Assembly (NCBI RefSeq): GCF_002251735.1
Contig: NZ_NOXS01000033.1
Location: forward strand, 160,040 to 224,039
Length of the DNA: 64,000 nucleotides
Source: Elstera cyanobacteriorum
GTDB taxonomy: Bacteria > Pseudomonadota > Alphaproteobacteria > Elsterales > Elsteraceae
Direction of reading: 5' to 3'
The position numbers and the translations under genes were made by a program. Position 1 is the first letter of the stretch. Each line of letters opens with the position of its first letter. A model generated the notes under the pieces. That model saw only the letters and a program-made list of their open reading frames with translations. It was not told the origin of the DNA and ran no database searches. This document shows positions 58,403-64,000 of this stretch, in pieces.

Positions 58403-59271
58403 AGCGCTTTGGTTTCCGGCAGCACGGGGGCGGCGGGGGCCGGATCGGGCAGGGTCGGCAGGCGGCCTTCGATCACCGTCACTTTTGTGCCGGTACTGAC
58501 CAGCCCGAAGACGGCCTCGATATCTTTCGGCAGCATGCGGAAACAGCCGGAAGACGCCGCCCGGCCAATCGACTGCGGCTCGTTGGTGCCGTGGATGCGG
58601 TAATAGGTCCAGCCGAGATCGAGGGCGTAAAGCCCCATCGGATTGCGCGGCCCGGGCGGAACGGCGGCGGGAAGCGTCGGGTCTTTGCGGCGCATGCTGG
58701 GGGTCGGTACCCAAGTCGGGTTGCGGCGCTTGCGGACGATTTCGGTCGTGCCGATGGGAATCAAATCGCGCGACCGGCCGACGGCGATGGGGAAACTGCG
58801 GGCGCTGCCATCGGCCAGCGTGACGCGCAGGCGCCGGTCGGCGACAGAAATCAGAATGGTTTCGGCAGGAGATGGTGGGGGCGGCGCGGCTTTTGGCACG
58901 GCGACCACTCTCTCCGTCTCCGGGGCGGGCTTCGGCACTGGGGCCGGTTTCGCAACAATTGGCTTTGGCGCCTCGGGGAGCGGGGCAGGCTGCGGCGCCC
59001 GCAGGGGCGGCGGTTCGGGCGCGGCGAAGGGGCGCGGCGTCGGTCCAAACTCTAGCGGAATGGCGACGGGCGGAACGGCAAGCGCGGTTAAGGGAAAAGC
59101 CGCTTCGATTTCAGCGGGTGGCAAGATAAAGCTGGTCGGGCTGACAGCGACGGGGACCGGCGGCTCGAAGGCGCCCATGCGGTCGGCAGCAATAAGCCCA
59201 ATGGCGGCCCCACCGATCACACCGGCAAGTCCCCAGAGCCCCCGCATGACAAAGGTTAATCCTCGGTTCAT
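58399..59271 (-). CDS. L,D-transpeptidase (YkuD domain)
   Basis: 290 residues. Membrane anchor (~10-30), Pro/Ala/Lys-rich linker (~35-135), then a YkuD domain (~138-265) with the active-site motif H-G-T (His227) and S-G-C-F-R-M (Cys243). Cross-links or attaches peptidoglycan stem peptides at the meso-DAP residue. The order H-G-T ... S-x-G-C is intact. It stands as a single gene on the minus strand. Confidence 0.92.
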   Translation of the reverse strand: MNRGLTFVMRGLWGLAGVIGGAAIGLIAADRMGAFEPPVPVAVSPTSFILPPAEIEAAFPLTALAVPPVAIPLEFGPTPRPFAAPEPPPLRAPQPAPLPEAPKPIVAKPAPVPKPAPETERVVAVPKAAPPPPSPAETILISVADRRLRVTLADGSARSFPIAVGRSRDLIPIGTTEIVRKRRNPTWVPTPSMRRKDPTLPAAVPPGPRNPMGLYALDLGWTYYRIHGTNEPQSIGRAASSGCFRMLPKDIEAVFGLVSTGTKVTVIEGRLPTLPDPAPAAPVLPETKAL

Positions 59272-59441
59272 GCTGGGAAGCCTATCAGCCTAGGGCGCGT
59301 TTTTCTATCCTGCGGTCATGGTTTATTCACGTCTTACGGGCATTCTGGGGGCTGGACCCGCCCGAAAATCGGGTATGCGGCGGGTAACCCGAAAGGATGA
59401 CGCGCCCGTCAAAGCCCCTTGCCAGGGGGCGGGGATTGCGG

Positions 59442-59467
59442 CAGGCTTTTTGTGCTGCGCTGCACAA
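59442..59467 (+). promoter_or_regulatory. TGC-rich dyad upstream of the 59527 gene
   Basis: The 3' half is a perfect dyad, TTGTGC and GCACAA around TGCGCT (59450-59467). The left part AGGCTTTTTG is shared with the element upstream of the DUF1127 gene. It lies 60 bp before the ATG. Confidence 0.4.
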
Positions 59468-59526
59468 GTAGCCTGCTTCTACGCCGGGCCGCCGGTCGGT
59501 TCGGTCTTTTTGGGAGGGTAACAATA

Positions 59527-59790
59527 ATGAACAAGGCGCTCGAAGACCTCTATAGCAAGGCGTCGGCGGTTTACGAAAAATACCAGGATCAGGAACTTTA
59601 TGATTACCTGATGACCCTGGCGCGGCATTTGGAAAATGCCGACATGATGAAGCATCAACTGGGCTATCTGCTGATGCACGCCCGTTCGACTGTTGCAGCC
59701 CCCGTTCGCACTACCCATTTCCAGGAAGCCCTAACGCGCGCCGCGCGTTTCCTTGAGAAAGTGGAAAAGGACGACGCATCGTCGGCCTAA
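59527..59790 (+). CDS. Small helical protein of unknown function
   Basis: 87 residues, predicted all-helical and rich in Leu, Glu and Tyr: A-L-E-D-L-Y-S-K-A-S-A-V-Y-E-K-Y, E-L-Y-D-Y-L-M-T-L-A-R-H-L, F-Q-E-A-L-T-R-A-A-R-F-L-E-K. GGGAGGG precedes the ATG by 9 bp. No signal or membrane segment. I do not recognise the family. The upstream TGC-rich dyad suggests a shared regulator with the DUF1127 gene. A phasin-like role is possible but not supported by residue motifs. Confidence 0.7.
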   Translation: MNKALEDLYSKASAVYEKYQDQELYDYLMTLARHLENADMMKHQLGYLLMHARSTVAAPVRTTHFQEALTRAARFLEKVEKDDASSA

Positions 59791-59829
59791 GGCCTGCGGA
59801 TCGCGCCCGCCCGCGCGATCTGTGCCGCG

Positions 59830-60999
59830 ATGACCCCGCCCCCCTCCGCCTTCCGGCAGGCTTTGCCGGGTGCTGCCGCTTTGATTGTCGGTCACGGCAT
59901 CGGGCGATTTGCTTTCACCCCCCTTATCCCGGCCCTTGTGGCGGCGGGCCTGTTCACCGGGCCGCAGGCCGTCTGGCTCGGCGCTGCCAATCTTATCGGA
60001 TATTTCATCGGCTCGCTGTCGGCCCTCTGGCTGGCGGATCGGTTCGGCGTGCGCGCGGTAATGCGCGCGGCGGTCGGCGCCGTGCTGCTGGCGACGCTGG
60101 CGGGGGTGCCCGAGTGGGGGTTCGCGTGGCTGGCGCCGTGGCGCTTGCTGACCGGCATCGCTGGGGCATTGATCCTTATTCTCGGCCCGTCGGCGGTTTT
60201 GAGCCAAGTCGCCATTTCCCGGCGCGGCACGGTCGGCGGGCTAATTTTCTGCGGTATTGGCATCGGAATCGTGCTGGCGGGAACGCTGGTGCCCTGGCTG
60301 ACCCGCATCGATATTGTTGCTGCGTGGCTGGGACTGGCGGCGCTCGCCCTGCTGCTGTGGCCCTTCGCCTGGGCGGGCTGGCCGCAAAAGCCGCCGGTGT
60401 CGGCCATGCCCAGCGGCCCGGGACCGCGCTGGACGCTGCCGCTCTATTGTCTCGCCCTGGCCTATCTCGGCGATGCGATGGGCTTTATCCCCCATACGGT
60501 TTTCTGGGTCGATTTTATCGCGCGCGGCTTGGGGCATGGCGTTGCCGTAGGCAGCCTGTTTTGGGTACTGTTCGGCATCGGCGCGGCCTTGGGGACGCTG
60601 CTGCTCGGGCGGCTCGCCGATAAGATCGGCACCGGCGCGGCCCTAACGCTGATGCTGGCGGCGAAAGCCATCTGCGTCGCCCTGCCGCTCGTCTCTCACA
60701 CGATCCCGGCGCTCGTGATCTCCAGCCTGATCGTTGGGGCAGCGACCCCTGGGGCGGCGCTGCTCGCCTCTGGCGTTGCCCTGGATTTTGTGGGGCCGGA
60801 GGCGCATCGCGGCGTTTGGCGGAAATTGACCCTGATCTTTTCGACCTTCCAAGCCCTCGCCGGGCAGGCCTTCGCCGCCCTTTTTGCCGCTACGCAGGCT
60901 TATGAAGCGATTTTTGCGACGGGCGCGGGAATCCTGACTTTAGCGAGTTTCGCGGCGGCCATGACCTGGCGTCAGCAGCGGCTTCATAAGAAAATCTAG
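59830..60999 (+). CDS. YbfB/YjiJ-family MFS transporter
   Basis: 389 residues, twelve predicted membrane helices. The start G-H-G-I-G-R-F-A-F-T-P-L-I-P (~22-35) is the hallmark of the YbfB/YjiJ branch; the cytoplasmic loop L-A-D-R-F-G-V-R (~68-75) is the first-repeat MFS motif, and G-R-L-A-D-K-I-G is its repeat. Substrate unknown. It stands alone 39 bp after the small helical gene and may be its partner in one transcript. Confidence 0.87.
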   Translation: MTPPPSAFRQALPGAAALIVGHGIGRFAFTPLIPALVAAGLFTGPQAVWLGAANLIGYFIGSLSALWLADRFGVRAVMRAAVGAVLLATLAGVPEWGFAWLAPWRLLTGIAGALILILGPSAVLSQVAISRRGTVGGLIFCGIGIGIVLAGTLVPWLTRIDIVAAWLGLAALALLLWPFAWAGWPQKPPVSAMPSGPGPRWTLPLYCLALAYLGDAMGFIPHTVFWVDFIARGLGHGVAVGSLFWVLFGIGAALGTLLLGRLADKIGTGAALTLMLAAKAICVALPLVSHTIPALVISSLIVGAATPGAALLASGVALDFVGPEAHRGVWRKLTLIFSTFQALAGQAFAALFAATQAYEAIFATGAGILTLASFAAAMTWRQQRLHKKI

Positions 61000-61107
61000 G
61001 GGAATTCCCCAGTTCTTCCGTCTTGTTCTGTCACCATTCCGGCGTACACTCGGGCCTCGGAAGGGTTGGGTTCATCTGGGCCCCCACAACAAATACGGAG
61101 AAATCCC

Positions 61108-63780
61108 GTGGCCGTCGGAATCGACACGCTCAAAACCCGCCGCACGCTTAGTGTCGGCGGCGCCTCCTACGATTATTTCAGCCTCCAGGCGCTCATCGAT
61201 GCCGGTCACAGCAATGTGGCCCGTCTGCCGATGTCGCTGAAGGTGCTGCTGGAAAATCTGCTGCGCTATCAGGACGAGCGGACCGTTTCGGTCGCCGACG
61301 TCAAAGCGCTGGCCGATTGGCAGCCCGCCGGCGACGAAAAGGAAATCGCTTATCGCCCGGCGCGCGTGCTGATGCAGGATTTCACCGGCGTGCCCGCCGT
61401 GGTCGATCTGGCGGCAATGCGTGATGCGATGGTGGCTCTCGGCGGTGACCCGCAGAAGATCAACCCGCTGTCGCCGGTCGATCTGGTCATCGACCATTCG
61501 GTGATGGTCGATCATTTCGGCACTCCGCAGGCGTTTACCGATAACGTGAAGCTGGAGTTCGAGCGCAATCACGAACGCTATGCCTTCCTGCGCTGGGGTC
61601 AGTCGGCCTTCAACAACTTCCGCGTCGTGCCGCCCGGCACCGGCATTTGCCATCAGGTGAACGTCGAATATCTGGCGCAGGTCGTTTGGACCGCGACGGA
61701 AGACGGCAAGACCGTGGCCTACCCGGACACCTGCGTCGGCACCGATTCGCACACCACGATGGTCAATGGCCTTGCGGTGTTGGGGTGGGGCGTCGGCGGG
61801 ATCGAAGCCGAAGCGGCCATGCTCGGCCAGCCGGTCTCGATGCTGGTGCCGGATGTCGTCGGCTTCAAGCTGACCGGCAAGCTGCCGGAAGGCGCGACGG
61901 CAACCGATCTGGTGCTGACCGTCACCCAGATGCTGCGCAAGCTCGGCGTTGTCGGCAAGTTCGTCGAATTCTACGGCCCTGGCCTCGATAATCTGTCGCT
62001 GGCCGACCGTTCGACCATCGCCAATATGGCCCCGGAATATGGCGCCACCTGCGGCTTCTTCCCGATTGATGCCGAAACCATCCGCTACCTGGAGTTCACG
62101 GGCCGCGATCCCGCCCGCGTGCAACTGGTGGAAGCCTATGCCAAGGCCCAGGGCATGTGGCGCGATGCCGGTAGCCCCGATCCGGTCTTCACCACGACCC
62201 TCGCGCTTGATCTCGGCACCGTCGTGCCGTCGATGGCCGGGCCGAAGCGCCCGCAGGACCGCGTGCTGCTGTCCGACGCCAAGGGCAGCTTCAGCAAGAC
62301 CCTGGCCGATGCGGGCGTGCCTGCGCCGCGCAAGGTGGCAGTCGAAGGCTCCAACTACGAACTGACCGATGGCGATGTGGTGATTACCGCCATCACCTCC
62401 TGCACCAATACCTCGAACCCGAGCGTGCTGATCGCCGCCGGTCTGGTAGCGAAGAAGGCGGTGGAACTCGGTCTGGAGCGCAAGCCCTGGGTGAAATCCT
62501 CGCTCGCCCCCGGCAGCCAAGTCGTGACCGACTATCTCGAAAAAGCGGGGCTGACCCCGTATCTCGATAAGCTCGGCTTCAACCTCGTCGGCTATGGCTG
62601 CACCACCTGTATCGGCAACTCCGGCCCGCTGGCCGATCCGATTGCTGCGGCGGTGGAAAAGGGCGATCTGACCGTCGCCGCCGTTCTGTCGGGTAACCGC
62701 AACTTCGAAGGCCGCATCAGCCCGCACGTGAAGGCGAATTACCTCGCCTCGCCGCCGCTGGTCGTCGCCTATGCCCTCGCCGGTACGATGACGCTGGACC
62801 TGACGACCGATGCCATCGGCACCGGCAAGGACGGCAAGCCGGTCTACCTCAAGGACATTTGGCCGTCGAACGCCGAAATCCAGGCGGCGCTCGAAGCCAG
62901 CCTGACCTCGGATATGTTCAAGTCGCGGTACGGCAACGTCTTCCACGGGCCGGACGAATGGCGCGCCATCGAAACCACCACGGGCGAAACCTATGTGTGG
63001 GACGGCGGCAGCACCTATGTGCAGAACCCGCCCTACTTCGTCGGCATGGCCAAGGAACCCGGCGCGGTGTCGGACATCCGCAAGGCGCGCCCGCTGGCGA
63101 TCCTCGGCGATTCGATCACGACCGACCATATCTCCCCGGCCGGGTCGATTAAGAAAGACAGCCCCGGCGGTTCTTACCTGCTGGAACATCAGGTCCGTCC
63201 CATCGACTTCAACAGCTACGGCGCTCGTCGCGGTAACCACGAAGTCATGATGCGCGGGACGTTCGCCAATATCCGCTTGAAGAACGAAATGGCCCCCGGC
63301 ACCAGCGGCGGCGTGACGGTCTATCAGCCGAGCGGCGAAGGCATGTTCATCTATGATGCCGCGCAGAAGTATAAGGCCGAAGGCACGCCGCTGGTCATCG
63401 TTGCCGGTAAGGAATATGGCACCGGCTCCAGCCGCGACTGGGCGGCCAAGGGCACCCTGCTGCTGGGTGTGAAGGCGGTCATCGCCGAAAGCTTCGAGCG
63501 TATCCACCGCTCGAACCTCGTCGGCATGGGCATCCTGCCGCTGCAGTTCAAGGACGGCATGAGCCGCCAGACCCTCGGCCTCGACGGTACCGAAGTCTTC
63601 GACATCACCGGCGTCGAAGCGGGCCTGAAGCCGCGCATGGACCTGACCGTGACCATCACCCGCGCCAATGGCACGGTGGAAACGATCCAGGCCCTGTGCC
63701 GGATCGACACACTCGATGAGGTGGAATACTACCGCCACGGCGGCATTCTGCCGTATGTGCTGCGGAGCTTGGCGTCGTAG
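61108..63780 (+). CDS. acnA: Aconitate hydratase A
   Basis: 890 residues. Converts citrate to isocitrate in the TCA cycle. The [4Fe-4S] ligands are Cys432 (I-T-S-C-T-N-T-S), Cys498 and Cys501 (C-T-T-C-I-G-N-S-G). The swivel domain has the family marks G-S-S-R-D-W and [12 protein letters not shown]. The GTG at 61108, behind ACGGAG, is the start; no ATG fits and an upstream TTG is less likely. Length agrees with AcnA, not AcnB. Confidence 0.97.
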   Translation: MAVGIDTLKTRRTLSVGGASYDYFSLQALIDAGHSNVARLPMSLKVLLENLLRYQDERTVSVADVKALADWQPAGDEKEIAYRPARVLMQDFTGVPAVVDLAAMRDAMVALGGDPQKINPLSPVDLVIDHSVMVDHFGTPQAFTDNVKLEFERNHERYAFLRWGQSAFNNFRVVPPGTGICHQVNVEYLAQVVWTATEDGKTVAYPDTCVGTDSHTTMVNGLAVLGWGVGGIEAEAAMLGQPVSMLVPDVVGFKLTGKLPEGATATDLVLTVTQMLRKLGVVGKFVEFYGPGLDNLSLADRSTIANMAPEYGATCGFFPIDAETIRYLEFTGRDPARVQLVEAYAKAQGMWRDAGSPDPVFTTTLALDLGTVVPSMAGPKRPQDRVLLSDAKGSFSKTLADAGVPAPRKVAVEGSNYELTDGDVVITAITSCTNTSNPSVLIAAGLVAKKAVELGLERKPWVKSSLAPGSQVVTDYLEKAGLTPYLDKLGFNLVGYGCTTCIGNSGPLADPIAAAVEKGDLTVAAVLSGNRNFEGRISPHVKANYLASPPLVVAYALAGTMTLDLTTDAIGTGKDGKPVYLKDIWPSNAEIQAALEASLTSDMFKSRYGNVFHGPDEWRAIETTTGETYVWDGGSTYVQNPPYFVGMAKEPGAVSDIRKARPLAILGDSITTDHISPAGSIKKDSPGGSYLLEHQVRPIDFNSYGARRGNHEVMMRGTFANIRLKNEMAPGTSGGVTVYQPSGEGMFIYDAAQKYKAEGTPLVIVAGKEYGTGSSRDWAAKGTLLLGVKAVIAESFERIHRSNLVGMGILPLQFKDGMSRQTLGLDGTEVFDITGVEAGLKPRMDLTVTITRANGTVETIQALCRIDTLDEVEYYRHGGILPYVLRSLAS

Positions 63781-63803
63781 AACACGCACAGGTTGATTTT
63801 AGG

Positions 63804-63835
63804 CGGGCTTTCAGTACATTCTGAAAGCCCGTTTT
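63804..63835 (+). terminator. Terminator of acnA
   Basis: Perfect 11-bp stem CGGGCTTTCAG/CTGAAAGCCCG (63804-63814, 63821-63831) with a six-base loop, then TTTT. Confidence 0.92.
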
Positions 63836-63854
63836 CAAATTAACTGGAGAGTTT

Positions 63855-64000
63855 ATGAGGGAAGTTCCTGAGAATATTCGTGAATTAATGTCTAGATTGA
63901 ATGATGGCGATATACCGAATGACGTAGCTGGCTCAATGCGAGGGGCTGCTGAAGCTTTTCGTGATGCTGGTATTCATTCTTATGAGAAAGCTCTTAATAC
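63855..64000 (+). CDS. Unknown protein, 5' part (runs off the window)
   Basis: 48 codons are visible starting M-R-E-V-P-E-N-I-R-E-L-M-S-R-L-N-D-G-D, with GGAG 7 bp before the ATG. Codon use is AT-rich (ATT, GAT, TCT, AGA, CTT) and unlike every gene around it, so it may be a recently acquired gene. The visible part is helical and hydrophilic. No family recognised. Confidence 0.55.
   Translation, partial: MREVPENIRELMSRLNDGDIPNDVAGSMRGAAEAFRDAGIHSYEKALN

Noticed and set aside
61072-63789. A 905-codon open frame on the minus strand opposite acnA
   Set aside because: It mirrors the acnA codons frame for frame, is rich in His/Arg/Gln as expected for antisense of GC-rich genes, and has no family resemblance; acnA itself is complete.

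Overview
This window is chromosomal DNA from a high-GC alphaproteobacterium. The gene content fits the order Rhodospirillales: squalene/hopanoid enzymes HpnC/D/E, aerobic cobaltochelatase CobST, a short PHA synthase, a YejBEF-type transporter, DUF2849/DUF934 sulfite-reduction genes, cytochrome c' and a CheZ-like phosphatase. The assignment is inferred from gene families only. Coding density is high, neighbouring genes often share start/stop bases, and four convergent pairs overlap by 4 bp at their stop codons. I saw no tRNA, rRNA, CRISPR array, insertion sequence or prophage.

Layout. 1-4.3 kb: 3' end of dusA and a peptide ABC transporter (yejBEF). 4.5-7.2 kb (minus): squalene synthesis, with HpnC and HpnD fused into one polypeptide. 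7.3-10.4 kb: a parvulin foldase, argJ and a GNAT-Nudix fusion. 10.4-11.2 kb: a two-gene toxin-antitoxin-like cassette. 11.3-13.6 kb: a GST and a nitronate monooxygenase-like protein. 13.6-16.3 kb: PHA genes, including two reading frames that overlap by 221 bp. 16.3-18.9 kb: LysR regulator, RidA and a class V aminotransferase. 18.9-22.5 kb (minus): CheZ-like protein and cobTS. 22.6-23.2 kb: higBA. 23.3-26.8 kb (minus): gshB, yraN and rsmI, with an ECF41 sigma factor and its carboxymuconolactone decarboxylase-family partner inserted between rsmI and yraN. 26.9-31.0 kb: LpoA-like lipoprotein, two EamA exporters, a ribbon-helix-helix protein and a lipoprotein. 31.1-38.2 kb (minus): a complete heme uptake operon, hemP-hmuR-tonB-hmuSTUV.

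38.3-41.1 kb is the most unusual locus. Three tandem, previously easy-to-miss genes encode 52-59 residue peptides with a shared leader (W-x-x-P-x-[IV]) and a shared core (K-G-x4-[DE]-G-x-[ST]-T). They are followed by an asparagine-synthetase-like protein with a degenerate glutaminase end. This looks like a lasso-peptide-type RiPP locus, but no leader peptidase or RRE gene is present in the window.

41.2-46 kb: accA, DUF2889, a DUF1127 microprotein with a self-complementary 5' leader, a highly expressed porin preceded by a 30-codon upstream ORF, and a lipoprotein. 45.9-49.9 kb (minus): siroheme and sulfite reduction (cysG-DUF2849-cysI-DUF934). 50-53.2 kb (minus): a molybdenum hydroxylase with fused [2Fe-2S] and Mo subunits plus an FAD subunit. 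53.3-61 kb: cytochrome c', DegP/Q protease, a small Cys-rich protein, PaaI thioesterase with a divergent MarR, citrulline hydrolase CtlX with a divergent Lrp, an L,D-transpeptidase, an 87-residue helical protein and an MFS transporter. 61.1-63.8 kb: acnA. The window ends inside an AT-richer unknown gene.
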